A stretch of 64,000 bases of DNA from Psychrobacter sp. PG1 (GCF_014897815.1 NZ_JABUZG010000053.1:1-64000); one strand, 5' to 3'; counted from the stretch's first letter, positions 52,199-62,423 are shown. Numbers and translations: made by a program. The notes: generated from the letters alone by a model not told the origin.

Positions 52199-53860
52199 AT
52201 GCTATTATCTCATCGCGCCCGTTTACTTGAGCTTTGGCGTATCGCCGCAACTTATCGCATCGATACTCATCTTTCTATCGAAGACGCGCCACAGCTGCAA
52301 CCTTTGGCGCGTTTGATTCGCCTACATCCAGCGGCGTGGGGTAAAAAACACCAACCCAATGCGATTAAATATGCGCTTGAAGACATGGGCACACTGTTTT
52401 TAAAGCTCGGACAACTGCTGTCAACGCGTCGCGATTTAGTGCCGCCTGAGATTATCGAGCAATTGGTTCAGCTACAAGACAAAGTCAAACCTTTCAATTC
52501 TGATGTGGCCATTACCCAAATCCAAGACCCTAAACACGGTCTTGGTCAATCGATTGGCACACTGTTCGCACGCTTTGATGTCAAACCTCTAGCGGCGGCT
52601 TCTATTGCCCAAGTACATACTGCTGCGCTGCATGATGGTCGTGAAGTGGTGGTAAAAGTGGTGCGTCCTGATATTCGTACCACCATCATTGCTGATTTTG
52701 AGCTACTACGTGAGCTGGCCAATTGGGCATCAGCGCGTATTGAAGCGGCACGTGCCATCCATATCGTCGATATTGTCGAAGACTATCGCCAAGTGATGTT
52801 AAACGAGTTGGATTTGACCTTAGAGGCAGACAATACCACTCAGATGCGCAACAACTTCTTGGGTTCCGCATTGATGTATGTACCAGAAGTCTATGATTCT
52901 GCCAAAAATGTGATGGTCATGGAGCGTATCCAAGGCGTTCCTATCTCGCAAGTTGCAGTGTTTGATAAGCTAGGTTATGACCGAGCAGCACTAGCAGAAA
53001 AAGGCTTAACGATATTTTTTACCCAAGTATTCCGCGATAACTTTTTTCATGCCGATATGCATCCGGGCAATGTGTTTGTAGAGACGCCGCCAGTTAAAAC
53101 ACTCACCGCAGATATGGCAGCGGTTGACTTAGGTCATGAACCACGCTATATCGGACTTGATTGTGCCATCATGGGTACGCTATCAAAAGACGATCAACTC
53201 ATTGTGGCGCGCATGCTGTTGGCGGTGATGAATAACAACTTTACGGCGATGGTTGATATCGTCAGTAGAGCTGGCTGGATTCCACCAAATACAGACAAGC
53301 ATGCCCTGATGCGCGATATGAAACGCACGGTTGGTCCAATGCTGCAAAAATCTATCAATGATATCGACTTTGCTGGTGTCTTAATGCAAATTTTAGATAT
53401 CGCACGTCGTCACCATATGAGTATTCCGCCGCAACTTATGCTGCTATTGAAGACCTTGGTTCATGTCGAAGGACTCGGTCGCGACTTGTATCCTGACCTT
53501 GATATCTGGTCACTTGCCAAGCCGATTTTAAGCAGTTGGATTAAAGAGCAGCTCGATCCGATGCGTAATTTACAACATTTACGCCAGCAGTTACCAGAGA
53601 TTTTATTATCGACGACTGATATTCCAAAGCTACTGGATCAAGGCTTACAAAGCCTTGCCTCACAAGGATCACGCCAAGACAGTCAACTGCGAGAAATACA
53701 ACAAATTCGTGCGGATATGCTTAATGATCGCCGCCGAGATTGGCTAGCACTGTCAGGTTTTGCCATTTTCATCGCCATTGCAACACAGGTTGTTGGCTGG
53801 CTCTCGCCTATCTTTTATATATTGGCTATTTTGGTTGTCGTTTGGCGTATTTTAGCCTAA
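52199..53860 (+). CDS. ubiB: Ubiquinone biosynthesis protein UbiB (atypical kinase/ATPase)
   Basis: A 553-residue ADCK/UbiB-family protein. It has the family KxGQ motif (LFLKLGQLLSTRRDLVP), the Ala-rich nucleotide loop (KPLAAASIAQVHTA), VVVKVVRPDI, the E-rich LDLTLEADNT, FFHADMHPGNVFVE and two C-terminal membrane helices (LALSGFAIFIAIATQVVG, IFYILAILVVVWRI). The open frame extends to a GTG at 52,151, but the ATG at 52,199 (MLLSHRARLLELWRI) fits the family. It supports ubiquinone synthesis at the inner membrane. Confidence 0.94.
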   Translation: MLLSHRARLLELWRIAATYRIDTHLSIEDAPQLQPLARLIRLHPAAWGKKHQPNAIKYALEDMGTLFLKLGQLLSTRRDLVPPEIIEQLVQLQDKVKPFNSDVAITQIQDPKHGLGQSIGTLFARFDVKPLAAASIAQVHTAALHDGREVVVKVVRPDIRTTIIADFELLRELANWASARIEAARAIHIVDIVEDYRQVMLNELDLTLEADNTTQMRNNFLGSALMYVPEVYDSAKNVMVMERIQGVPISQVAVFDKLGYDRAALAEKGLTIFFTQVFRDNFFHADMHPGNVFVETPPVKTLTADMAAVDLGHEPRYIGLDCAIMGTLSKDDQLIVARMLLAVMNNNFTAMVDIVSRAGWIPPNTDKHALMRDMKRTVGPMLQKSINDIDFAGVLMQILDIARRHHMSIPPQLMLLLKTLVHVEGLGRDLYPDLDIWSLAKPILSSWIKEQLDPMRNLQHLRQQLPEILLSTTDIPKLLDQGLQSLASQGSRQDSQLREIQQIRADMLNDRRRDWLALSGFAIFIAIATQVVGWLSPIFYILAILVVVWRILA

Positions 53861-54044
53861 CGCTCTGTTATTTTTAATAAAAATAAGTATTGGTTAATAG
53901 CCATTACTATCTAATTTTTATTCAATAAGCTCTCACTCACTTTCATTGCTTTTAGTGACATTTAAAGTGAGTGAGAGCTTAGTTTTTACATTGCCTCATT
54001 TCTCATTGTGTCGTTAAAAAAGACGCCCTGTATAGGAGTCACCC

Positions 54045-55460
54045 ATGTCTACCGCTAAAATATCAATTGCTAAAAAAGACCACAGCGAGGCTATTGCTGC
54101 ATTACAAACCCGTTTCGGTAAACAACTTACTACCAATATAACGGTACGTGAGCAGCATGGGCATACGATGACGTGGCTTGCCAATCAGCCACCAGATGCC
54201 GTCTTGACAGTACAAGATAAGCACGAGGTAGCAGCTGCGGTGGAGATTTGCAATCAGTATCAAATGCCAGTGATTGCATTTGGTATTGGCTCATCCTTAG
54301 AAGGTCAATTAAATGCTCCATATGGTGGATTATGCATCGATATGCATGCGATGGATGCAATATTGCAGGTACATAATGAAGATCTGACAGTGACCGTACA
54401 ACCAGGCGTCACACGTGAGCAGCTCAATCACTACTTACGTGATACTGGACTATTTTTTCCAATAGATCCGGGTGCTAATGCCAGTATCGGCGGTATGGTC
54501 GCCACTCGTGCCTCAGGCACCAATGCGGTACGTTATGGCACGATGAAAGATGTGGTACTCGCGCTTGAGATAGTCACCGCTAGTGGAGAGATTGTCCGCA
54601 CTGGTACCCGTGCCAAAAAATCTGCCGCGGGTTATGACTTGACGAGATTAATGATCGGCTCAGAAGGGACACTTGGTATTGTTACTGAGGTGACGCTTAA
54701 ACTATTCGGCATCAGCGAGTGTATAGGTAGCGGTATTTGCCATTTCCCAACGATTGAAGATGCCTGTCAGGCAGTAATGCTGACCATTCAAATGTGCTTG
54801 CCGATTGCGCGCATTGAGCTACTTGATGCCATGCAAATTAAAGCGTGTAATCAATATGCCAATCTTGATCTGGATGAGACGCCTACGCTATTTGTAGAGT
54901 TCCATGGCACAGATGCCAGCGTCTCTGAACAAGCTCAAATGTTTACGGATATTATCGAAGAATTCGGCGGTCGTGACTTCGCTTGGGATACCAATGAAGC
55001 CGAGCGCAAGCGTCTGTGGCAAGCACGGCATAACGCTTATCATGCCAGCTCTGCTCTACGTCCTGAAGCCAGCGCCTTATCGACGGATGCTTGTGTGCCC
55101 ATTTCACGCTTAGCAGAATGTGTCAGTGAGACAGCAAAAGACATCGAAGCGTCAGGTATGATTGGACCTATCGTCGGTCACGTCGGCGATGGTAATTTTC
55201 ATGTTTTGTTATTGGTCGATACCGATAACCCTGAAGAAGTTGCTACCGCTGACGGCATTATCAGCCGCTTAGCTACCCGCGCTATTGAAATGGATGGCAC
55301 TTGTACAGGTGAGCATGGCATCGGGCAAGGCAAACAAAAATATATGCAGCAAGAGCACGGTAACGCCTTAGTGCTGATGCAAGCGATTAAATCAGCTCTT
55401 GACCCTAATAATATCTTAAATCCGGGTAAAATATGGCCTGAACCTTTACCCGCTGTTTAA
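54045..55460 (+). CDS. FAD-linked oxidase, probable D-lactate dehydrogenase (quinone/cytochrome type)
   Basis: A 471-residue flavoprotein of the GlcD/D-LDH group. FAD-binding region: PVIAFGIGSSLEGQLNAPYG, VTVQPGVTREQLNHYLRDTG, PIDPGANASIGGMVATRASG, GYDLTRLMIGSEGTLGIVTE. C-terminal cap: GHVGDGNFHVLLLVD (metal/substrate His) and GTCTGEHGIGQGKQKYM. D-lactate is the likely substrate; glycolate or D-2-hydroxyglutarate are alternatives within the family. No signal or membrane segment is seen; it may associate peripherally with the membrane. A strong terminator follows. Confidence 0.88.
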   Translation: MSTAKISIAKKDHSEAIAALQTRFGKQLTTNITVREQHGHTMTWLANQPPDAVLTVQDKHEVAAAVEICNQYQMPVIAFGIGSSLEGQLNAPYGGLCIDMHAMDAILQVHNEDLTVTVQPGVTREQLNHYLRDTGLFFPIDPGANASIGGMVATRASGTNAVRYGTMKDVVLALEIVTASGEIVRTGTRAKKSAAGYDLTRLMIGSEGTLGIVTEVTLKLFGISECIGSGICHFPTIEDACQAVMLTIQMCLPIARIELLDAMQIKACNQYANLDLDETPTLFVEFHGTDASVSEQAQMFTDIIEEFGGRDFAWDTNEAERKRLWQARHNAYHASSALRPEASALSTDACVPISRLAECVSETAKDIEASGMIGPIVGHVGDGNFHVLLLVDTDNPEEVATADGIISRLATRAIEMDGTCTGEHGIGQGKQKYMQQEHGNALVLMQAIKSALDPNNILNPGKIWPEPLPAV

Positions 55461-55488
55461 CTGTCGAATGGTGCTTATAAGAGATCAA

Positions 55489-55548
55489 AGCCTAAAAAAT
55501 GCCCCTACGTTTAACTAGAGTATTAAACGTAGGGGCATTTTTTAGGCT
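55489..55548. terminator. Bidirectional terminator between D-LDH and ruvB genes
   Basis: A perfect 26-bp stem with an eight-base loop: arms 55,489-55,514 and 55,523-55,548, with ATGCCCCTACG core and AT-rich ends giving T-runs on both strands. It serves both convergent genes. Confidence 0.93.
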
Positions 55549-55552
55549 AATT

Positions 55553-56548
55553 TCATAACATCTGGTCAATCGCCATCTGGGTCAGTACGCGTCCACGTGC
55601 GGTACGCAATACATAGCCTTGCTGAATAAGATATGGCTCAATCACATCCTCAAGCGTACCGCGATCTTCAGCCATTGCTGCTGCTACCGCTTCAACGCCA
55701 GCTGGACCGCCATCAAAGCGTTCGTGCAATATCTCAATATAACGTCTGTCCAAATGATCAAGACCACGTCTATCAACTGCCAGCATATCGAGCGCACTGC
55801 CAGCAATCGCGCCATTGATACTACCGTCGCCTCTCACTTCAGCATAATCACGTACACGGCGTAATAAACGATTGGCAATCCTTGGCGTACCACGCGCGCG
55901 ACGAGCAATCTCCACCGCGCCATCTTCACTCATCGGTACACGCATCAAACGGGCGGCACGACTCACAATCGTGGTCAAATCAGCAATATTATAAAATTCG
56001 AGCCGCTGCACAATGCCGAAACGATCACGCAGTGGTGAGGTCAATAATCCTGCTCGCGTGGTTGCCGCGACTAAGGTAAACGGCGGTAAATCCAGCTTGA
56101 TAGAGCGTGCCGCAGGTCCTTCACCAATCATAATATCCAGCTGAAAATCTTCCATGGCGGGGTACAGTATCTCTTCAATAACGGAACTCAATCGATGAAT
56201 TTCATCGATAAATAGCACATCACCCTCTTCTAGATTGGTCAACATGGCTGCCAAATCACCGGGGCGCTCAAGCACAGGCCCTGAGGTTGAACGTAAATTA
56301 CCACCCATTTCACGAGCAATAATATTGGCAAGCGTCGTTTTTCCAAGACCAGGCGGACCAAAAATCAAAGTATGATCTAATGCCTCACCCCGACCACGCG
56401 CTGCGCCAATAAACACTTCCATCTGCTCACGTACCACTGGCTGACCAATGTATTCAGCCAATAATGCCGGTCGAATATTAGAATCAGGCGCATCGCCTGC
56501 CCCTTCGAATGGATTAATCAAACGATCTTGCATCATAGGTTTTATCAT
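55553..56548 (-). CDS. ruvB: Holliday junction DNA helicase RuvB
   Basis: A 331-residue AAA+ motor driving branch migration with RuvA. Walker A ([20 protein letters not shown]), Walker B ([12 protein letters not shown]), sensor 1 (LVAATTRAG), arginine finger ([14 protein letters not shown]), sensor 2 ([21 protein letters not shown]) and the winged-helix end ([19 protein letters not shown]) are all present. Same strand as ruvA, 188 bp downstream of it, with a hairpin in between. No ruvC is in the gap. Confidence 0.98.
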   Translation of the reverse strand: MIKPMMQDRLINPFEGAGDAPDSNIRPALLAEYIGQPVVREQMEVFIGAARGRGEALDHTLIFGPPGLGKTTLANIIAREMGGNLRSTSGPVLERPGDLAAMLTNLEEGDVLFIDEIHRLSSVIEEILYPAMEDFQLDIMIGEGPAARSIKLDLPPFTLVAATTRAGLLTSPLRDRFGIVQRLEFYNIADLTTIVSRAARLMRVPMSEDGAVEIARRARGTPRIANRLLRRVRDYAEVRGDGSINGAIAGSALDMLAVDRRGLDHLDRRYIEILHERFDGGPAGVEAVAAAMAEDRGTLEDVIEPYLIQQGYVLRTARGRVLTQMAIDQML

Positions 56549-56664
56549 TATATTAAATCATTATTTTTAAAGAATAGGTAGTAAATAGCATAACCAAACG
56601 CTACGTATAAGTCATGCAAAACATCATAAAGCAGCTACCAAATAAAGCACAGCCTAAAACGAAA

Positions 56665-56689
56665 ATAAGCGACAATGAATGTCGCTTAT
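56665..56689. terminator. Hairpin between ruvA and ruvB
   Basis: A 10-bp stem, ATAAGCGACA with TGTCGCTTAT, five-base loop. On the minus strand a T-rich stretch follows, so it could end or attenuate ruvA transcription before ruvB. Confidence 0.6.
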
Positions 56690-56736
56690 CTATTTAAGAG
56701 TTATTGATACTTATTGATGGTAGTGAGCTGAATGAA

Positions 56737-57357
56737 TCAAAATCCTGACAACTGTTGCAATGTGGCTTTTAGTAAACCTTGCGTATCGGCAAAGGTATTA
56801 CCATTACTCTTAGCGGCTTTAATCGCTTGCTGTGCCTCTCTTTCTTTATAGCCCAAGCTAATCAACGCGCCTTCTACCTCAGCGATGATGCTGCCCTCGT
56901 GAGACACCTCAGCAGGTTGCATGGCAAACTCTAAATGACTGCTATCGACTTCGATATTTTTCAGCTTATCTTTTAGCTCAATCAATAAGCGCTGTGCTGT
57001 CTTTTTACCAATACCAGGGATACGGGTCAATGCTGTCTCTGACTCTTGCTCGACATGCATTTTGAGCTCAGCTGCTGACATCGCAGATAGCATAGCCAAT
57101 GCCATTTTTGCCCCAACGCCATTGATTTTAATCAGCTGACGAAAGACATCACGCTCTTTACGATCAATAAAGCCAAACAACAGCTGCGCATCTTCACGAA
57201 CATGAAAATGCGTCCAAATACTCGCTTGCTCATTGAGACGCAACTGGCAAAATGACGGTAGCGGCAGCTCTATATCGTAGCCGACACCAGAGGTAGTCAT
57301 GACACATGCAGTCGGTGCCATCAAATACTGCACTTGACCACTAATCAATCCAATCAT
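56737..57357 (-). CDS. ruvA: Holliday junction DNA helicase subunit RuvA
   Basis: A 206-residue RuvA. N-terminal OB fold (MIGLISGQVQYL, GVGYDIELPLPS), then helix-hairpin-helix pair (LIKINGVGAKMALAMLSAM and LTRIPGIGKKTAQRLLIELK), and a C-terminal three-helix domain (ALISLGYKEREAQQAIKAAK) that contacts RuvB. Length is typical. It binds four-way junctions as a tetramer. Confidence 0.97.
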   Translation of the reverse strand: MIGLISGQVQYLMAPTACVMTTSGVGYDIELPLPSFCQLRLNEQASIWTHFHVREDAQLLFGFIDRKERDVFRQLIKINGVGAKMALAMLSAMSAAELKMHVEQESETALTRIPGIGKKTAQRLLIELKDKLKNIEVDSSHLEFAMQPAEVSHEGSIIAEVEGALISLGYKEREAQQAIKAAKSNGNTFADTQGLLKATLQQLSGF

Positions 57358-57451
57358 AATCCACTACCTTTATTAGAGCTGATATAAAAAATGAACTGAG
57401 CTGCTATTTAATGATAAATGCTATTAAATAAGCATATCTTGTTGGCAACGC

Positions 57452-58489
57452 TTATTTATAAAAATTGACCATACCTTCAAGGCTAATTGGGCGAATTTTA
57501 TGTGCCTGACCCGCAGAACCAAAGGCTTCGAAACGATTGGTACAGATATCTGACATTGCAACCATAGAGGCTTTGAAGTATTTACGCGGATCAAATTCAC
57601 TCGGGTTTTCTGCAAGGAATTTACGAATAGCGCCCGTTGATGCCAAACGTAAATCGGTATCGATATTTACTTTACGCACACCATGCTTAATCGCTTCAAC
57701 GATTTGCTCAACCGGTACACCATAAGTCTCACCAATGTTGCCACCATTTTCATTGATAACTTTTAGCCACTCTTGCGGCACTGATGACGAGCCATGCATG
57801 ACCAAATGAGTGTTAGGAATACGGGCATGAATCTCTTTTACACGCTCAATCGATAAGATGTCGCCTGTCGGTGGACGGGTGAATTTATAAGCACCATGAC
57901 TGGTACCGATAGCAATGGCTAACGCATCGACGTTGGTGTCTTTAACGAACTGTTCTGCTTCATCAGCACTGGTTAATAGCTGCTCGTGATCCAATACGCC
58001 TTCTGCGCCAGAGCCGTCTTCTTCACCAGCCATACCGGTCTCAAGGCTACCTAAGCAACCAATTTCACCTTCTACAGAGACGCCGCACGCGTGTGCCATC
58101 TTGACAACTTCGCGAGTCACGCTGGCATTGTAATCATAATCCATTGGCGTTTTACCATCTTCACCGAGCGAGCCGTCCATCATCACTGATGAAAAGCCAA
58201 GCTGAATTGAGCGTTGGCAAATCGCTGGTGACATACCGTGATCTTGATGCATAACGACTGGAATATGTGGCCACTCTTCGATAGCAGCAATAATCAGATG
58301 ACGCAAAAATGCAGAGCCTGCATAACTGCGTGCACCGGCACTAGCCTGTACGATAACAGGAGAATCACAGGCGTCGGCTGCCATCATGATTGCACGCATC
58401 TGCTCTAAATTATTAACATTGTAAGCAGGGACACCGTAGTTATTTTCGGCGGCATGATCTAGAAGTTGACGTAACGATATTAAAGCCAT
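57452..58489 (-). CDS. fba: Fructose-bisphosphate aldolase, class II
   Basis: A 345-residue zinc-dependent aldolase of the Cbb/Calvin-type subgroup. Motifs: [29 protein letters not shown] (zinc His), [62 protein letters not shown], and [20 protein letters not shown]. It cleaves or forms fructose-1,6-bisphosphate. The pgk gene lies upstream on the same strand with one lipoprotein gene between, a common arrangement of these enzymes in the lineage. Confidence 0.97.
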   Translation of the reverse strand: MALISLRQLLDHAAENNYGVPAYNVNNLEQMRAIMMAADACDSPVIVQASAGARSYAGSAFLRHLIIAAIEEWPHIPVVMHQDHGMSPAICQRSIQLGFSSVMMDGSLGEDGKTPMDYDYNASVTREVVKMAHACGVSVEGEIGCLGSLETGMAGEEDGSGAEGVLDHEQLLTSADEAEQFVKDTNVDALAIAIGTSHGAYKFTRPPTGDILSIERVKEIHARIPNTHLVMHGSSSVPQEWLKVINENGGNIGETYGVPVEQIVEAIKHGVRKVNIDTDLRLASTGAIRKFLAENPSEFDPRKYFKASMVAMSDICTNRFEAFGSAGQAHKIRPISLEGMVNFYK

Positions 58490-58805
58490 AAGACGCTCTC
58501 TGATTAAATTTTGAATATGATATTAAGAAATATTCTTAAAAATACGATGTTGCAACAATTGCCCTAAAACCCTAGCCTGATAATAGTCAGACCAGCAAAA
58601 AACCAGTGTTTTTTGATCGTAATTATTACGCCGTGATTATAGCAAAAATTGCCAGTGCTTCGTAGCGGTTAACCGACTATTTCTTTCTTTGCTTGATTCA
58701 CAAAACAGAATGATAGCGAGTTTCATAAAACAATTTGATAAGTTCCATATGATATGCAGCTAATTGAAAAAACGGATAAACCTTGTGCACCATATTTTTG
58801 ACTGA
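58490..58805. other. Intergenic region upstream of fba
   Basis: About 315 bp that should hold the fba promoter. I see no gene or further structure before the MITE fragment. Confidence 0.4.
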
Positions 58806-58806
58806 C

Positions 58807-58869
58807 TAAGGCCTGCCCTCAATTAAATCAATGGATATTTAAATGCGCTAAAAATGAGGACACACCCTA
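58807..58869. repeat. MITE-like element, short copy D
   Basis: A 63-bp fragment: TAAGGCCTGCCCTCAATTAA at one end and GCTAAAAATGAGGACACACC at the other. It is an internally deleted relative of copies A, B and F, sharing AATTAAATCAATGGA with F. Confidence 0.65.
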
Positions 58870-58895
58870 ACCTCTAGATTATGATTTTAAATACA

Positions 58896-58925
58896 AAAAA
58901 GCCTTGGTTATCACCAAAGCTTTTT
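58896..58925. terminator. Terminator downstream of the alanine-rich lipoprotein gene
   Basis: The stem AAAAAGCCTTGGT/ACCAAAGCTTTTT has one mismatch and a four-base loop, with T/A runs on both sides. Confidence 0.8.
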
Positions 58926-59043
58926 AAATATTTTGAGGGCTTATACAGCAATCAATATCTGCAACCAACAGCTTAATAAGCTATTCATCAATCGATAAAT
59001 TAGTAGCTCAATGGCTTAGGTTCAGTTGCTTATGTATTGATGA

Positions 59044-59430
59044 TTAATACTGTTGTTCTGCTTCTACTGCGTTTTCACTGGCTTTATTCTCAACAGCAGA
59101 TGCGCCATCGGCAACCACTTCAGCAGTTTTGGCAACGGCTTCATTTGCGCCTACCACAACTGCTTCACCAGTGTTTTTTAGTGCATCTGTAGCAGCAACA
59201 CCGGCAGTTTCAGCGCCTTCGGCAACTTCAGTACCAGCATCTTTTGCAGCAACTTCAGCTTCAGCAGCAGCGGCTTCTGTTTCAGCAGCGGCAGTATCAG
59301 CGTTAGCAGCAACATCATCACCAGCAGACTCAACAGCAGCTTCGGCGTTCTCTTCTGTTTGTTGGCTACATGCAGTGATTGCAAAAGTACCAGCAAGTAC
59401 GCTAGCAAGTAATAAATGGCGTTTTAACAT
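59044..59430 (-). CDS. Small alanine-rich lipoprotein
   Basis: A 128-residue lipoprotein: signal LKRHLLLASVLAGTFAITAC, then a mature part composed mostly of Ala, Glu, Val, Asp and Thr in a heptad-like pattern (AAAETEAAAAEAEVAAKDAG), predicted to be one long acidic helix. The start at 59,430 is chosen because GAGGGA lies eight bases upstream and the signal peptide starts there; the frame is open for 12 codons more. Function unknown; a Lpp-like or periplasmic spacer role is conceivable. Long shadow frames on the other strand come from the repetitive codons. Confidence 0.85.
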   Translation of the reverse strand: MLKRHLLLASVLAGTFAITACSQQTEENAEAAVESAGDDVAANADTAAAETEAAAAEAEVAAKDAGTEVAEGAETAGVAATDALKNTGEAVVVGANEAVAKTAEVVADGASAVENKASENAVEAEQQY

Positions 59431-59689
59431 AATAAATCCCTCATAAATAAAGCATGTCAAATACATGATTTGCGCTATTTTATAGAGTGCAAATTAGACA
59501 TGCAATCATAATTTTCAGTATAGAAACAAATAATTACTACTTAATAATAATGAGTGGCCACTGACTCTTATTTCTCTTAAAACAATAACATAAGAATAGT
59601 AGCCAAAATATTATTGATACAGCGTACATGAGATGATGAGGCTAAATTGTACGGCTAATGTTACTCATCTGCTAAATATCGTTAAAGCG

Positions 59690-60904
59690 TTACGCATCAA
59701 CCTGTAGAGCAGCAACCGCAGGCAATACCTTGCCTTCTACAAACTCTAAAAATGCGCCACCACCTGTTGACATGTAGCTAACGCCATCTGCCACTTGATA
59801 TTTATCAATTGCAGCAAGCGTATCACCACCACCAGCGATCGAAAATCCTTCGCTGTTTTTAACGGCATTTGCTATGATTTGTGTGCCCTGACCAAAAGCA
59901 TCGACTTCAAAAACACCAACTGGACCATTCCATAAAATGGTTTTTGCGTTGATAATAGCATCCGCTAATTGCTTAGCACTTTCTGGAGCGATGTCCAATA
60001 TCATGTCATTTTCGCCAATCGCATCGACAGATTTGATGGTCGCAGTGGCTTGTTGTAATGAGCCTGTGAAGTCAGCAAAATCAATCTCATTTTTATCAGC
60101 AACGACAACATATTCAGGTAATAAAATCTCAGTCTTAGTCATAATGTCACGAGCTGTCTCAACCAAGTCCGCTTCATAAAGTGATGCACCAACGCTATGA
60201 CCTTGCGCGGCTAGGAATGTATTTGCAATACCGCCACCAACGATAATCTGCGAGCATAATTCAGACAAACTGTGCAGCACTTCTAGCTTTGTCGATACTT
60301 TTGAACCACCAACGATTGCCAACATTGGCTGTGCTGGGGTCTCAAGTGCCAAGCTTAACGCATCAAGCTCAGCCGCCAATAAAGGTCCTGCACAAGCTGT
60401 TTTTCCTGCTCGATGCATAGCTTGGGTAACGCCTTCTGTTGAGGCCTGTGCGCGATGTGCGGTGCCAAATGCATCCATCACGAATACATCGCATAAATCA
60501 GCGTATTTCTGTGCTAAATCCGCATCGTTTTTCTTTTCGCCCTGATTAAAGCGCACGTTTTCTAATAGCACGACCTCGCCTGCTTTAATTGCCACGCCTT
60601 CAGTAAGGTAGTCATTGTTTAAGCTAACGGGCTTTGATAACTCCGTGGCTAATTTATCGCTTAAATACTCAGCAACTGGTGCTAGCGAATATATCGACTC
60701 AGGACTGCCTTCAGTTGGACGACCTAAGTGTGAGCAAACAATAACGGCCGCGCCTTTTTCTAACGCCATCTTAATCGTAGGCAAACTGGCTTGCAGGCGT
60801 GCATCACTGGCGACTTTACCGTTTTTAATAGGCACATTGAGATCTTCACGAATCAACACCACTTTATCCGTTAAGCTCAGCTCACTCATACGCAAAAAAT
60901 TCAT
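59690..60904 (-). CDS. pgk: Phosphoglycerate kinase
   Basis: A 404-residue glycolytic enzyme transferring phosphate between 1,3-bisphosphoglycerate and ADP. Motifs: [103 protein letters not shown] and the nucleotide loop [15 protein letters not shown] followed by [10 protein letters not shown]. Complete and of normal length. Confidence 0.98.
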   Translation of the reverse strand: MNFLRMSELSLTDKVVLIREDLNVPIKNGKVASDARLQASLPTIKMALEKGAAVIVCSHLGRPTEGSPESIYSLAPVAEYLSDKLATELSKPVSLNNDYLTEGVAIKAGEVVLLENVRFNQGEKKNDADLAQKYADLCDVFVMDAFGTAHRAQASTEGVTQAMHRAGKTACAGPLLAAELDALSLALETPAQPMLAIVGGSKVSTKLEVLHSLSELCSQIIVGGGIANTFLAAQGHSVGASLYEADLVETARDIMTKTEILLPEYVVVADKNEIDFADFTGSLQQATATIKSVDAIGENDMILDIAPESAKQLADAIINAKTILWNGPVGVFEVDAFGQGTQIIANAVKNSEGFSIAGGGDTLAAIDKYQVADGVSYMSTGGGAFLEFVEGKVLPAVAALQVDA

Positions 60905-61089
60905 TACCTGCTCCTATGCATCATCTCTTGTTAATCTATCGGTTGGCTTTTTACTCATTACTGAAAATATTTATCAAATCGGCTGCTCTTGTCCATGGCT
61001 GTATAAAAGCAACCAAGCAAGAATTTGAGGCGGTGTATTCTAGCAGTTTTCTAGCAAGTGATCATAAAGAACGCACTATTAAATTTTAC

Positions 61090-61180
61090 TCGGGCGTGTC
61101 CTCATTTTGAAAATGGGGATAAAAATAAGACAAATGGCTAAATTTTAATAAAAATCAGTAACATTTCGTGGTGGCACTTA
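61090..61180. repeat. MITE-like element, one-ended copy E
   Basis: Begins CGGGCGTGTCCTCATTTTG, then GGGGATAAAAATAAGACAAA and ATGGCTAAATTTT, matching one end of the MITE family. The other terminal repeat is not found, so the right boundary is approximate. It lies about 80 bp upstream of the DksA-like gene. The rest of the 60,905-61,259 gap shows nothing else. Confidence 0.6.
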
Positions 61181-61259
61181 GTAATAAGGCTGTTTAAGAT
61201 GCTATTAGTACTGATAATAAATAATACCTACAATAAAAATAACCTATTAGGAGAACCCA

Positions 61260-61589
61260 ATGAGTATCGACCTTCAAGCTGCCAAACAAGACCTACTGAC
61301 ACTTAAAGAAGAATATGAGACTCGTATCGATAAAATCGAAGATCATATCCAAAACCCGCAAGACGACCTCAATGAGCATTGGGAAGACCAAGCCATCTCT
61401 TATCGTCAAAACGACATGCGTACAAATTTGATGGTTGAAGCCCGTCAAAGTTTGATCTATGTCGAAAATGCACTAAGCCGTATTGAAAACGGGACTTATG
61501 GTAAATGTGAAGTCTGCGGTGAGCAAATTGAAGAACAGCGCTTACAAGCACTGCCTTACGCTACCCTATGTATGGAACATGCTGAATAA
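61260..61589 (+). CDS. DksA/TraR-family zinc-finger protein
   Basis: A 109-residue protein: an N-terminal coiled coil (LLTLKEEYETRIDKIEDHI) and a C-terminal zinc finger (YGKCEVCGEQIEEQRLQALP, then LCMEHAE). The finger has CxxC followed by Cys-x-x-His. The two acidic residues of the DksA coiled-coil tip are not obvious, so it may act on RNA polymerase differently from DksA or be a general stress protein of the YbiI/YocK type. AGGAG lies eight bases upstream of the ATG. Confidence 0.85.
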   Translation: MSIDLQAAKQDLLTLKEEYETRIDKIEDHIQNPQDDLNEHWEDQAISYRQNDMRTNLMVEARQSLIYVENALSRIENGTYGKCEVCGEQIEEQRLQALPYATLCMEHAE

Positions 61590-61637
61590 CGACCCATTTT
61601 ACTCTACGACAGCCATTCCAAATCAAAGTTCTAGTGA

Positions 61638-62306
61638 TCAAGTAGGCATTTTCCATTGAGAGAATGCCTGCTGCCATTGTTGACAGCGCGCAGCGATTTG
61701 ATCCACAGGCAAATCCATAATATCCCCAACGACCGCCACGTAAGTAATCAGCAAACCTGCCAGCTCGGTGACATTTTCTGCCGTCAAGCCACCGATGACA
61801 CATATCGCTATATTTTGCTGACAGCCATCTATGAGCTGCTGGCGCGAGATAATATTGGCGTTAGGTTTTGTATTTGAGGTAAAAATCGCACCCATAGCGG
61901 CATAGCTTACGCCCTCATTTTTTGCTTCTTCAACCAATTCCACATTGCCATGACAAGTGCGTCCGATCACTTGGTTTGGTTGGAGTTCGTGCTTAGCATC
62001 AGTGACTTCGCCATCTTGTTGACCCAAATGCACACCAACGCCGAGCTTGGCAGCCAATTTAATATTGTCATTGATGACGACTGGTACGTTGTACGCTTTC
62101 GCCAACTCAACTATTTGTCTAGCCTCTTCGTATAGACGAGACTCACCATCAGGTAGCGCCAGTATCTGCTTGCGACGAATTTGTAATAGCGCGATGAATC
62201 CTGTTGCTAGTGCTGCTTCTAATTTGCGATACAGTAGCGCAAACTCATCGTCATTGGTCAGTAAATATAATTTTGGCGCTGATATAACAGTCGGTGTTTG
62301 GGTCAT
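61638..62306 (-). CDS. thiE: Thiamine-phosphate synthase
   Basis: A 222-residue TIM-barrel enzyme coupling the thiazole and pyrimidine units of thiamine. Motifs: LYLLTND, FIALLQIRRK, VPVVINDNIKLAAKLGVGVH, HLGQQDGE, IGRTCHGNVELVEEA, YAAMGAIFTSNTKPNA and VIGGLTAENV. Some residues differ from canonical ThiE (for example IGRTCH for IGxSxH). The frame is open 38 codons further upstream, but those codons come from a MITE-like element; ATG 62,306 with TAGGAA upstream is the true start. Confidence 0.88.
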   Translation of the reverse strand: MTQTPTVISAPKLYLLTNDDEFALLYRKLEAALATGFIALLQIRRKQILALPDGESRLYEEARQIVELAKAYNVPVVINDNIKLAAKLGVGVHLGQQDGEVTDAKHELQPNQVIGRTCHGNVELVEEAKNEGVSYAAMGAIFTSNTKPNANIISRQQLIDGCQQNIAICVIGGLTAENVTELAGLLITYVAVVGDIMDLPVDQIAARCQQWQQAFSQWKMPT

Positions 62307-62316
62307 ATTATTTTTC

Positions 62317-62411
62317 CTAGAGTGTGTCCTCATTTTAAAAATGGAGATAAAAATGAGATAATTTTTTAGCCCATGTAGAAGTCCATTGATTAAATTAAAG
62401 ACACACCTTAA
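62317..62411. mobile_element. MITE-like element, copy F, abutting the thiE ribosome site
   Basis: A 95-bp element with ends CTAGAGTGTGTCCTC and AAAGACACACCTTAA and interior AATGGAGATAAAAATGAGAT as in copies B and E. Its left end overlaps the AGGA used by thiE on the minus strand, 10 bp before the start codon. Confidence 0.75.
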
Positions 62412-62423
62412 ATTCAACACAAT

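Noticed and set aside
59129..59446. Long plus-strand frame opposite the alanine-rich lipoprotein
   Set aside because: It is the complement of repetitive GCA/GAA-type codons; the minus-strand frame has the signal peptide, lipobox and ribosome site.
62307..62420. 38-codon N-terminal extension of ThiE
   Set aside because: The codons are the MITE-like element and terminator flank read through; the conserved ThiE sequence begins near ATG 62,306.
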